NCBI GenBank assembly: GCA_026400435.1
Contig: JAPLOZ010000105.1
Span: 1 to 46,401, forward strand
Source: Hyphomicrobiales bacterium
GTDB lineage: Bacteria; Pseudomonadota; Alphaproteobacteria; Rhizobiales; Rhizobiaceae
DNA length: 46,401 nt
Direction: 5' to 3'
The translations under genes were made by a program, and so were the position numbers. This document shows, piece by piece, positions 6,779 through 14,977 of the stretch (position 1 is the stretch's first letter; each line of letters opens with the position of its first letter). The notes below the pieces were generated by a model. That model worked only from the letters and a program-made list of their open reading frames with translations. It made no database searches and was not told the origin of the DNA.

Positions 6779-9223
6779 CTACATCCTCACACGTTCGGCC
6801 TTCGGATCGTACATCGGCTTGAGGCTGGCCTCAGCAGCAAAGCGCTGGCCGGCTATCTCTATCTCGTAGGACGAGGCGAGCACGTCCGCCTCGCTCTCGC
6901 CCTTGCTGGGCACATAACCCATGCCGATGGCCGCGCCGAGGTAATGCCCGTAATTGCCCGAGGTCACCGTGCCGGCAATTTTTCCATCGCGGACAATCGC
7001 CTCGTTGTGGAACAGCAGCGGCGCGGCGTCCTTCAGCCGGAACTGCACCATGCGGCGCTCAAGTCCGGCTTCGCGCATCCTCAGCACTGCGTCGCGGCCG
7101 ATGAAGTCACCCTTGCCGGTCTTCACCGCGAAGCCAAGGCCGGCTTCCAGCACATGGTCCTCGTCCGTGATGTCGTGGCCGAAATGGCGGAACGCCTTCT
7201 CGATGCGGCAGGAATCCAGCGTGTGCAGCCCGCAGAGCTTCAAGCTGGCATCCGCGCCTGCAGCCTCGATCGCCTCGAAGACATGCGCTGTCTGTTCGGT
7301 CGGGACGTAGAGTTCCCAGCCGAGTTCGCCGACATAGGTCACGCGGTGGGCGCGCGCCAACCCCATGCCGATCTCGATTTCCCGTGCCGTTCCGAAGCCA
7401 AAAGCCTCATTGGAAAAATCGTTCGGGCTGATGCGCTGGATCAATTTCCGCGCGCTCGGCCCCATCAGGCAAAGCACGCTTTCTGCTGATGTCACGTCGG
7501 TGACGACAGCGAATTCATCGCCCAGATGTTTCCGCAGCCAGGCAAGATCGCGCTGCAGGGTTGCGCCCGGCACGACGAGGAAAAACGCCGTCTCCGACAG
7601 ACGCGTCACCGTCAGGTCGCTCTCGATGCCCCCCTTCGCGTTCAGCATTTGCGTATAGACGATCCGTCCAACCGGCACATCGAGGTCGTTGGCGCAGAGC
7701 CTCTGCAGGAAGGCCAGCGCGTCGCGGCCTTCGACGCGGATCTTGCCGAACGAGGTCATGTCGAAAAGCCCGACGCCGTTTCTCACGGCAAGATGTTCCT
7801 CGCGCTGGTTGTCGAACCAGTTCTGCCGCCACCAGCTGTAGCGATATTCGCGCTCCTGGCCCTGTTTGGCGAACCAGTTGGCGCGCTCCCAGCCGGCAAC
7901 CTCGCCGAACACCGCGCCGCGCGCCTTGAGATGCTCGTGCAGCGGCGAGCGCCGGACGCCCCGCGCGGAAGCCATCTGGCGATAGGGGAAATGGTCGGCG
8001 TACAGCAGGCCGAGCGTCTCGGTCACGCGGGCCTTGAGGTAGCTGCGGTTTTTCTGGAACGGGTGCGTGCGCCGAATGTCGACCTCCCACAGGTCGAAAG
8101 GCGCTTCACCGTCGTTGATCCATTGCGCCAGCGCCATGCCCGCTCCGCCTGACGAGACGATGCCGATCGAGTTGTAGCCGGTCGCCATCCAGTAGCCGGC
8201 GAGCTCCGGGGCCTGCCCGAGATAGTAACGGTCGTCGGGCGTAAAACTCTCGGGGCCGTTGAAGAATGTGTGGATGCCCGCGGTGGCCAGAATCGGCATG
8301 CGGTTCACGCCCATTTCGAGGATCGGCTCGAAATGCTCCATGTCCTCCGGCAACTGGTCGAAGCAGAAATCCTCGCGGATGCCGTCCATGCCCCACGGCT
8401 TGGCCACCGGCTCGAAGGCGCCAAGCATCATCTTGCCGGCGTCTTCCTTGTAGTAGGCGCACTCGTCCGGGACCCTGAGCACCGGCAGCCGCGTGAGCCC
8501 CGGGATCGGCTCGGTGATGAGATAGAAGTGCTCGCATGCGTGCAGCGGGATGTTGACGCCCGACATCGCGCCGAGGTCGCGCGCCCACATGCCGGCGCAG
8601 TTGATCACGACGTCGGCCTCGATCGTGCCGCGCTCCTCGCCTTGCACCCACGACACGCCGGTGACACGGCCGTCCTTCTGGTGCACGGCGGTCACCTTGA
8701 CGCCCTCGACGATCCTCGCGCCGCGCTGTCTTGCACCCTTTGCGAGCGCCATCGCGATGTTGGCCGGATCGCACTGGCCGTCGAGCGGCAGGTGCACCGC
8801 GCCGACCACGCCGTCGGTGTTGAGGTGCGGATACATCTGCTTGACTTCCGCAGGCGAGATTTCGCGGACGTCGACGTCGAACGCGCGCGCCACCGTCGCC
8901 TGGCGATAGATTTCGTGCTTGCGCTCCTCGGTCAGCGCCACCGTGATCGAGCCGACCTGCCGCATGCCAGTTGCGACGCCGGTTTCGGCCTCCAGCTTGA
9001 CGTACAGATCGGCCGAGTATTTCGCCAGCCGGGTCATGTTCTGCGAGCCGCGCAACTGGCCGATCAGTCCTGCCGCGTGCCAGGTTGTGCCTGATGTCAG
9101 TTGCTTGCGTTCGAGAAGGACCACGTCGGTCCAGCCGAGCCGGGCTAGATGGTAGGCGACCGAGCATCCGGACACACCGCCGCCTATGATGACAGCGCGG
9201 GCTTTCTTGGGGAGTTCAGCCAT
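6779..9223 (-). CDS. FAD-dependent oxidoreductase with GcvT domain (dimethylglycine/sarcosine dehydrogenase-like)
   Basis: 814-residue two-part enzyme. An N-terminal DAO-type FAD domain has the Rossmann motif VIIGGGVSGCSVAYHL and SGTTWHAAGL, whose His aligns with the covalent FAD His of dimethylglycine dehydrogenase. A central FAO_M segment and a C-terminal aminomethyltransferase (GCV_T/GCV_T_C) domain follow from about residue 430. Family chemistry is oxidation of an N-methyl amine, with the formaldehyde-level carbon passed to tetrahydrofolate as methylene-THF. It is the last gene of the minus-strand operon, three bases after the aminotransferase stop. The exact substrate (dimethylglycine, sarcosine or another N-methyl amino acid) is not determinable. 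Confidence 0.87.
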   Translation of the reverse strand: MAELPKKARAVIIGGGVSGCSVAYHLARLGWTDVVLLERKQLTSGTTWHAAGLIGQLRGSQNMTRLAKYSADLYVKLEAETGVATGMRQVGSITVALTEERKHEIYRQATVARAFDVDVREISPAEVKQMYPHLNTDGVVGAVHLPLDGQCDPANIAMALAKGARQRGARIVEGVKVTAVHQKDGRVTGVSWVQGEERGTIEADVVINCAGMWARDLGAMSGVNIPLHACEHFYLITEPIPGLTRLPVLRVPDECAYYKEDAGKMMLGAFEPVAKPWGMDGIREDFCFDQLPEDMEHFEPILEMGVNRMPILATAGIHTFFNGPESFTPDDRYYLGQAPELAGYWMATGYNSIGIVSSGGAGMALAQWINDGEAPFDLWEVDIRRTHPFQKNRSYLKARVTETLGLLYADHFPYRQMASARGVRRSPLHEHLKARGAVFGEVAGWERANWFAKQGQEREYRYSWWRQNWFDNQREEHLAVRNGVGLFDMTSFGKIRVEGRDALAFLQRLCANDLDVPVGRIVYTQMLNAKGGIESDLTVTRLSETAFFLVVPGATLQRDLAWLRKHLGDEFAVVTDVTSAESVLCLMGPSARKLIQRISPNDFSNEAFGFGTAREIEIGMGLARAHRVTYVGELGWELYVPTEQTAHVFEAIEAAGADASLKLCGLHTLDSCRIEKAFRHFGHDITDEDHVLEAGLGFAVKTGKGDFIGRDAVLRMREAGLERRMVQFRLKDAAPLLFHNEAIVRDGKIAGTVTSGNYGHYLGAAIGMGYVPSKGESEADVLASSYEIEIAGQRFAAEASLKPMYDPKAERVRM

Positions 9224-9226
9224 GGA

Positions 9227-10408
9227 TCATGCCGCCTTGCTGCGGTAGGAGGAAGCGAAGCGGCGCAGCCGCGAGGCCGCTTCGAGGAGCACGCCGTCGG
9301 GCTGGCAGAGGCTGATGCGGATATGCCCGGCCGCCGCGTCGCCGAAACTCGAGCCCGGCATGACGCCCACATTCTCGGCGTCGAGGAAGGCCCAGGCGAA
9401 TTTTTCGCAATTCGGCTCCAGCGCCCGCACATCGAGCATCACATACATGCCGCCCTCCGAGCCGCGCACGACGATGTCGTTCAGTCCGCGGATCGCATCG
9501 AGGAACAGCTTGCGCCTGCCGTTGTAGGTGTCGGCGATCATGTCGACGCCGTAGCCGTTCTCGAGTGCGGCCGCCGCCGCCTGCTGCACGAAATCGGTCA
9601 GGCCGTAGGTGGTCACCAGGTTCAGGCTCAACAATAGGGCGATCATGTCTTGCGGGCCGGTGATCCAGCCTATGCGCCAGCCGGTCATGCCATGGCTCTT
9701 GGACATCGAATTGATCACCAGCGTGCGCTCAGCCATGCCGGAAAGGCAGCGTGGCGAGACGTGATGGCCCTGCGCCAGCGTCCAGTAAACCTCGTCGGAC
9801 AAAAGCCAGAGATCGCGTTCGATGCACAGCTTTGCGATGTCCTCAAGGCACTCGCGTGAGTAGACGGCGCCCGTCGGGTTGTTGGGCGTATTGATGAGGA
9901 TCGCGCGGGTGTTCGGCCTGAGTGCCGCCCTGACGGCTTCGACGCGCGGCTGGAAGCCGTCCGCCGCTTGCGCCTCAACGACGGTGAATTCCGCTTCCGC
10001 TGCGCGGAAAGTACCCGGATAGGTCGCGTAGTATGGCGCCACCACCACGGCATGGTCGCCCTTGTCGAGGGTAGCCTGCACGGCGGCATAGAGCGCGAGC
10101 TGTCCGCCCGGCGTGACGATCACTTCGGCTGCACTGGTCTCGACGCCCGTGCAGCGGGTCGAGGCGCGTGCCATCGCTTCGCGGAGGCGCGGTGCGCCCG
10201 GCAGCTCCGTGTAGTGATGGTGACCTGCGCGAACCGCCGCAACGCAGGCTTCGACCGTCTCGTTCGGTGTGTCGAAGTCGTGATCGCCGACCGACAGCAT
10301 GATGATCGGTTGGCCGGCCCGCTTGCGGTTCATGGCTTCGAAATGGACCTCCCAGCCGTCCTTGCCGGAGGGGAGGATGCCGCTGAGGCGTCTGGATGGG
10401 CCTGGCAT
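9227..10408 (-). CDS. class I/II pyridoxal-phosphate aminotransferase
   Basis: 393-residue fold-type I aminotransferase. The PLP Lys is in SMSKSHGMTGWRIGWI. Other motifs are NTPNNPTGAVYSRE (the conserved Asn contacting PLP), LLSDEVYW (the Asp to the pyridine nitrogen) and VMPGSSFG near the C-terminus. It lies between two FAD-GcvT genes with only two- and three-base gaps, so all three are co-transcribed. That placement suggests transamination of the amino acid left after N-demethylation, or of a precursor. Specificity cannot be read from the sequence. Confidence 0.85.
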   Translation of the reverse strand: MPGPSRRLSGILPSGKDGWEVHFEAMNRKRAGQPIIMLSVGDHDFDTPNETVEACVAAVRAGHHHYTELPGAPRLREAMARASTRCTGVETSAAEVIVTPGGQLALYAAVQATLDKGDHAVVVAPYYATYPGTFRAAEAEFTVVEAQAADGFQPRVEAVRAALRPNTRAILINTPNNPTGAVYSRECLEDIAKLCIERDLWLLSDEVYWTLAQGHHVSPRCLSGMAERTLVINSMSKSHGMTGWRIGWITGPQDMIALLLSLNLVTTYGLTDFVQQAAAAALENGYGVDMIADTYNGRRKLFLDAIRGLNDIVVRGSEGGMYVMLDVRALEPNCEKFAWAFLDAENVGVMPGSSFGDAAAGHIRISLCQPDGVLLEAASRLRRFASSYRSKAA

Positions 10409-10410
10409 CT

Positions 10411-12861
10411 TTATACTCTCAGTCTTTCGTTCCTGGGGTCCCAGAGCGGCTCGTCCTTCTGGACGGTCGCAGGATAGCGCTCGCCGAATATCTCGACTGC
10501 GACTTCGGTGCCGGGCTCAGCAAGATCGGCGCGGAGCATTCCGAGCGCGATCGACTTGTCCACCCGGTGGCCAAAACCTCCCGACGTGGTTTCGCCAACG
10601 ATCTTTCCGTCGTGCCAGAGCGTCGACATGTAGGGCGCGTCGCAATCGCCGGCGTCGACCACCAGCGTGACGAAGCGCTTCTTCACGCCCTGCTGCTTCT
10701 CGCCCTGCAGCGCCGCCTTGCCCTTGAACTCCGGCTTTTCCCACTTCACGAAGCGTTCGAGCCCGCCCTGCAGCACGGTATAGTCGGTCGACAGGTCGCC
10801 CTTCCACGCGCGGTAGCTTTTTTCGAGACGCAGCGAATCCAGCGCAAACATGCCGAAGGGTTTCAGCCCGTGCTTCCGGCCGGCTGCCGCAACCGCGTCG
10901 AAGATCGCACCGGTGTCGGCGACCTTGGAGTGGATTTCCCAGCCGAGTTCTCCCGCGAAGGACACGCGAACCAGCTGGCACCAATGCCCGGCTATCTGGA
11001 CCGACTGATGCGACAGCCAGGGCAGGGCGAGGTCGGCGTCGCATACTTCAGCCAGGATCGTTCTCGACTTAGGGCCGGTGAGGATCTGGCAGGCAAAGGC
11101 GTCCGTGACATTTTGCAGAGTCATTCGAGTCGGTTGCGGCAGATGCTTCTCCAGCCACTCGAAGTCGTGAAGCTCGGCAACCGAAGCGGTAATCAGGAAA
11201 AAGAGGTTCTCTTCGATCGCCATGATCGACATCTCGGTGACGATGCGGCCCTTGTCGTCGGCGAAGTAACCGAGCCCTATCTTGCCGGGCTTGGGCACGA
11301 CGCCAGTGATCATGGTCGTGAGCCAATCGCGCGCGCCTTCGCCCGCAAGGCGGTAGCGCGAGAACCCCGGCAGGTCGAGAATTCCGGCCGCATCGCGCAC
11401 CGCTAGACACTCCTCGCGCACGCGCTTTTCCCATGGGCCGTCGCGCCGGAAGGTGAGGGTGCTTTCCTCCGACGTGTCGTCGCCTGATTTGGCGTACCAG
11501 GTCGCGCGCTCCCAGCCATTGTACGCGTTGAACTGTGCGCCGAGCGCGGCGATCCGGTCGTGGATCGGCGACAGCTTGCGGTTGCGGCCGGCGGGCCAGG
11601 CGTGGCGCGGGAAGTTGATGGCGTATTCGTGGCCGTAGATTTCCATGCCTTTGGCGACGGCATAGTCCGGCTCGGCCGCGAACGCCGTGAAGCGGCGCGG
11701 GTCGCACGACCACATGTCCCATTCGGTCTGGCCTTGCGTGACCCATTCGGCGAGCACCTTGCCGGCGCCGCCGGCCTGCGCGATGCCGAAGGTGAAGACG
11801 CACGCCTCGAAGGCGTTCGGCACGCCCGGCATCGGCCCGATCAGCGGGTTGCCATCCGGCGCGTAGGGGATAGGCCCGTTGATCACCTTGGACAGGCCGG
11901 CGGTGCCGAGGATCGGCACGCGTGCGATTGCGTCGTTGAGGTAATGCTCCAGCCGCTCCAGGTCGTCGGGGAAGAGCTGGAACGAAAAATCGTCGGGCAT
12001 CGGGTCGTTGTGGGTTGCCCAGTGCGCGCGGCAATTGCGCTCGTAGGGGCCGAGGTTCATGCCGGCCTTTTCCTGGCGCAGGTAATAGGACGTGTCGACG
12101 TCGCGCAGCAGCGGCAGCTTGTGGCCGACCTCTTTGGACCATGCGGCTAGTTCGGGAATTTCCTCGAACAAGATGTACTGGTGGCTCATCACCATCATCG
12201 GCACCTTGCGACCGAACAGTGCGCCAACCTCGGCGGCGCGGTAGCCGCCGGCATTCACCACATACTCGCAACGAATCACGCCCTTCGCCGTCTCGATCAC
12301 CCACTCGCCGTTCTCGCGCATTGCTGATGTCACCGGGCAGAAGCGGATGATCTTGGCGCCCAAGTCGCGCGCGCCCTTGGCGAGCGCCTGGGTCAACTGG
12401 GCGGGGTCGATGTCGCCGTCATTGGGGTCGTAGAGCGCTCCCTTCAATTCGTGTGTCTCGAGGAAGGGGTAGCGCCGCCTGACCTCGTCCAGCCCGACGA
12501 CGTCGATATCCATGCCCTGGTAGCGTCCCATGCCCTTGGCGCGCTGGAATTCCTGCATGCGTTCGTTGGTATGCGCAAGCCGCAGCGATCCGGTCACATG
12601 GTAGTTCATCGGATAGTCCACCGCTTCGGCGAGCCCACGATAGAGCTCGGTCGAATAGCGCTGCATGTTCATCAGCGACCACGACGACGAGAAGGTCGGC
12701 ACATTGCCGGCCGCATGCCAGGTCGAGCCGGAGGTGAGTTCGTTCTTCTCCAGCAGCACGCAGTCGGTCCAGCCGGCCCTTGCAAGGTGGTAGAGCGAGG
12801 ACACGCCGACGGCGCCGCCTCCGATGATCACCACGCGTGCGCTGGAAGGTATCTCGCTCAA
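10411..12861 (-). CDS. FAD-dependent oxidoreductase with GcvT domain, second paralogue
   Basis: About 816 residues with the same architecture as its operon partner. The Rossmann motif is VVIIGGGAVGVSSLYHLA; SGSTWHAAGN carries the covalent-FAD-type His; a central FAO_M region and a C-terminal GcvT half ending DPRNERLRV follow. I prefer the TTG at 12861, which has GGAGAG five bases upstream; an ATG at 12882 adds seven residues but lacks a clear ribosome site. It follows the cupin-XRE regulator gene closely and precedes the aminotransferase by two bases. It would produce methylene-THF from an N-methylated amine. Having two non-identical paralogues in one operon suggests sequential demethylations. 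Confidence 0.86.
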   Translation of the reverse strand: MSEIPSSARVVIIGGGAVGVSSLYHLARAGWTDCVLLEKNELTSGSTWHAAGNVPTFSSSWSLMNMQRYSTELYRGLAEAVDYPMNYHVTGSLRLAHTNERMQEFQRAKGMGRYQGMDIDVVGLDEVRRRYPFLETHELKGALYDPNDGDIDPAQLTQALAKGARDLGAKIIRFCPVTSAMRENGEWVIETAKGVIRCEYVVNAGGYRAAEVGALFGRKVPMMVMSHQYILFEEIPELAAWSKEVGHKLPLLRDVDTSYYLRQEKAGMNLGPYERNCRAHWATHNDPMPDDFSFQLFPDDLERLEHYLNDAIARVPILGTAGLSKVINGPIPYAPDGNPLIGPMPGVPNAFEACVFTFGIAQAGGAGKVLAEWVTQGQTEWDMWSCDPRRFTAFAAEPDYAVAKGMEIYGHEYAINFPRHAWPAGRNRKLSPIHDRIAALGAQFNAYNGWERATWYAKSGDDTSEESTLTFRRDGPWEKRVREECLAVRDAAGILDLPGFSRYRLAGEGARDWLTTMITGVVPKPGKIGLGYFADDKGRIVTEMSIMAIEENLFFLITASVAELHDFEWLEKHLPQPTRMTLQNVTDAFACQILTGPKSRTILAEVCDADLALPWLSHQSVQIAGHWCQLVRVSFAGELGWEIHSKVADTGAIFDAVAAAGRKHGLKPFGMFALDSLRLEKSYRAWKGDLSTDYTVLQGGLERFVKWEKPEFKGKAALQGEKQQGVKKRFVTLVVDAGDCDAPYMSTLWHDGKIVGETTSGGFGHRVDKSIALGMLRADLAEPGTEVAVEIFGERYPATVQKDEPLWDPRNERLRV

Positions 12862-12893
12862 GCTGTCTCTCCGAAGTGTCATGTTCGATCAGG

Positions 12894-13499
12894 TCAATAG
12901 ACCGGCGGGGAAATGACCCAGATCACCACCGCCGGCTCCTTGCCCGGGTTCTTCCAGCGGAACGGCTTGCCTGCGAAACGGAAGCTGTCGCCCTCGCCGA
13001 GACGATGCCAGACCCCCTCGATTTCGATGTCGAAGCGACCCGAGACGATATAGCCGGCTTCCTCGGTCTTGCGCAGGGCCGCGTCGTCAAGTCCAGCGCC
13101 CGGTGCGAACACCGACCGCAGCATCTCGAAACTACCGCCAAGGTCGGGCGACAGAAGCTCTTCCACCAGCCCGGATTCGCTTGTGCCAAGCGAGCGGCGG
13201 CGGCCAGAGCGCACAATCACGCCGCGCTCTTCCTCGGTGTCGGTTTCATGCCCGAAGAACAGGCTGAGCGGCACGCCGAACAGTTCGGCGAACGCCCTGA
13301 GGTCGGCGAGCGAAGGCACTGACATGCCGCGCTCGACCTGGCTCAGCCAGCCGACGGAACGTTTCAGTCGCCCGCCAATCTCCGCAAGTGTCAGGCCGCG
13401 CGCCTTTCTCAGCGCGCGCAGGTCGTTGGCCAGGAGATGCCCGGCCGACAGTGGTGCGTCGCGATACACGGCAGTGCCGGGTGCCATAGCCAATTCCAT
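12894..13499 (-). CDS. XRE family regulator with C-terminal cupin domain
   Basis: 201-residue PuuR-like regulator. The helix-turn-helix spans roughly residues 24-80 (LRALRKARGLTLAEIGGRL, then SVGWLSQVERGMSVPSLADL). A cupin_2 fold follows, with EEAGYIVSGRFDIEIEG and WKNPGKEPAVVIWV. In this family the cupin binds the inducer, commonly a catabolic substrate. The start is the first ATG after the dyad at 13535-13563; an ATG at 13487 is an alternative with a slightly better ribosome site. It is first in the minus-strand operon and so probably controls itself and the demethylase-aminotransferase genes. Confidence 0.82.
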   Translation of the reverse strand: MELAMAPGTAVYRDAPLSAGHLLANDLRALRKARGLTLAEIGGRLKRSVGWLSQVERGMSVPSLADLRAFAELFGVPLSLFFGHETDTEEERGVIVRSGRRRSLGTSESGLVEELLSPDLGGSFEMLRSVFAPGAGLDDAALRKTEEAGYIVSGRFDIEIEGVWHRLGEGDSFRFAGKPFRWKNPGKEPAVVIWVISPPVY

Positions 13500-13516
13500 G
13501 AAAATATGTGCGTTAA

Positions 13517-13563
13517 TTTCACGTAGCGCGGGAGCGGTGAAAAAATCAAGTATCCTTTCACCG
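13517..13563. promoter_or_regulatory. candidate operator: three TTTCAC/GTGAAA half-sites
   Basis: Half-sites TTTCAC (13517-13522), GTGAAA (13537-13542) and TTTCAC (13556-13561) alternate in orientation with centres 20 and 19 bases apart. The last two extend to a perfect 8-bp dyad, CGGTGAAA-N13-TTTCACCG (13535-13563). The array sits just upstream of the cupin-XRE gene and between it and the divergent nitroreductase gene. That is where an autoregulatory operator would be expected. Binding is inferred. Confidence 0.5.
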
Positions 13564-13661
13564 GGTGCGGGAAGATTTACTTGCCGCAATGCCGGTCACG
13601 ATGTCATCCCTTGAATTCGTCGGATGATGGCAATCTGCATCTGCGTCCGGGGCGGAACGAC

Positions 13662-14369
13662 ATGCTGGCACGCGACAAGAACAAACCGCTGCTCGATGAC
13701 ACCGAAACCGTCGATGAGGCGATCGCGTCGCGACGTTCAGTGCGGGCATTCCTGCCCGATCCGGTCGGCGAGGCAACCGTGCGAGAAATTCTCGATGTCG
13801 CATCGTGGGCGCCGTCTGGCACCAACATGCAGCCGTGGCGGGTCTATGTTGCGACGGGTGCAAAGAAGGAGCGTCTTTCGCGCGCCATCCTCGATGCCGG
13901 CCCGCGCTCCGAGAAGGCGCACGGCGAGTACAAGTATTATCCGGACAAGTTTTTCGAACCATACCAGGAACGACGCCGCGCGGTCGGCTTCGCGCTCTAT
14001 GGCCATCTCGGCATCGGCAAGCGCGATATCGAGCAGATGCGCGCGCAGCACGAGCGCAACTTCGTGTTCTTCGATGCGCCGGTCGGCATGATCTTCACCA
14101 TCGACCGCCGGCTCAACCAGGGCTCCTGGGTCGACTACGGCATGTTTCTGCAGAACATCATGGTCGCGGCGCGGGCGAGGGGTCTGCACACCTGCCCGCA
14201 GGCCGCCTTCGCGCCGTATCACGAGGAGATCCGGGCCGTGCTGAACATTCCCGCCGAAGAGATAGTGCTTTGCGGCATGTCGCTGGGCTACGAGGATGCA
14301 TCGAAACCCGAGAACAGGCTGCGCACCGACCGCGCGCCGCTGGACGAGTGGGTGACGTTCAGCCGCTGA
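13662..14369 (+). CDS. nitroreductase family protein
   Basis: 235-residue FMN-dependent nitroreductase-fold protein. SRRSVRAFLPDPV near the N-terminus carries the FMN phosphate-binding Arg residues. WAPSGTNMQPWRV is the conserved FMN loop, and ALNIPAEE-type and MSLGYED segments lie at the C-terminus. The start has GGCGGAA about four bases upstream. It is divergent from the cupin-XRE regulator, with the half-site array between them, and may belong to the same regulon. It is convergent with soxG, 26 bases away. The physiological substrate is unknown; nitroaromatics or quinones are typical test substrates. Confidence 0.83.
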   Translation: MLARDKNKPLLDDTETVDEAIASRRSVRAFLPDPVGEATVREILDVASWAPSGTNMQPWRVYVATGAKKERLSRAILDAGPRSEKAHGEYKYYPDKFFEPYQERRRAVGFALYGHLGIGKRDIEQMRAQHERNFVFFDAPVGMIFTIDRRLNQGSWVDYGMFLQNIMVAARARGLHTCPQAAFAPYHEEIRAVLNIPAEEIVLCGMSLGYEDASKPENRLRTDRAPLDEWVTFSR

Positions 14370-14395
14370 CTGCCTGCGCGGCCGAAAGGCGCCGA

Positions 14396-14977
14396 CTATC
14401 GTACCTCGTAGTTGACCTCTTCGCTTGCATGGCAGAGCGACTTCCAGAAAGACCGCGCGAAGGAGCGGAAGACATAGATGTCGAACTGGTCCGCGCCGGA
14501 GCGCTGGATCTGGGCGAAGATGTCGTGATGAACAGTCGACAGCCCCGCGCCAACAGGCAAGGCCGGCAGCGAAAAGTCGATGGCGAAAAATTTTGCCAGC
14601 ACCCACTCGGCCCTGGTTCCCGATATCCTGATGACCGTGCGGCCATGCGACAGGTCGGTCACGGTGCCTAACGCTGAAGTCACGGCCTTCGGCAGGGCTG
14701 CTGCAAGTCCTTCTTCCTGATCCGCCAACAAGAATTTTCCCGGTGCGAAGCCGAAAGCCGCCTTCGTGTCGGTTGCGATGCCGCCGCCGGCGCCGTCGGG
14801 CAGCGCCAACCCGGTGGCGTCCCTTACGATTGCAATCAATGCGCTTTCCTGGCCGGCCCAGGCAGCCACCTGCACGATGGAACCTGGCGCAATCTCGGCG
14901 AGCACAACGCCCATCGGTCCCTGGCCCTGCCGACCCGGCGTCAGAACCGGGGCGAGGGGCGAAAGCTGGTCAACCAT
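14396..14977 (-). CDS. soxG: sarcosine oxidase subunit gamma
   Basis: 193-residue gamma subunit of heterotetrameric sarcosine oxidase. It shows the family's RTVIRISGTRAEWVLAKFF-type segment and a C-terminal DQFDIYVFRSFARSFW motif. The ATG at 14977 overlaps the end of soxA by eight bases, as is usual in sox operons, and gives MVDQLSPL; the open frame extends upstream only inside soxA. The subunit is structural and helps position the alpha-subunit folate domain. It is the last gene of soxBDAG. Confidence 0.87.
   Translation of the reverse strand: MVDQLSPLAPVLTPGRQGQGPMGVVLAEIAPGSIVQVAAWAGQESALIAIVRDATGLALPDGAGGGIATDTKAAFGFAPGKFLLADQEEGLAAALPKAVTSALGTVTDLSHGRTVIRISGTRAEWVLAKFFAIDFSLPALPVGAGLSTVHHDIFAQIQRSGADQFDIYVFRSFARSFWKSLCHASEEVNYEVR

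Noticed and set aside
8270..9094. Long open frames antisense to the FAD-GcvT, sox and RACo genes.
   Set aside because: High-GC codon bias creates long antisense frames. They lack family motifs, and the opposite strand encodes clear proteins.
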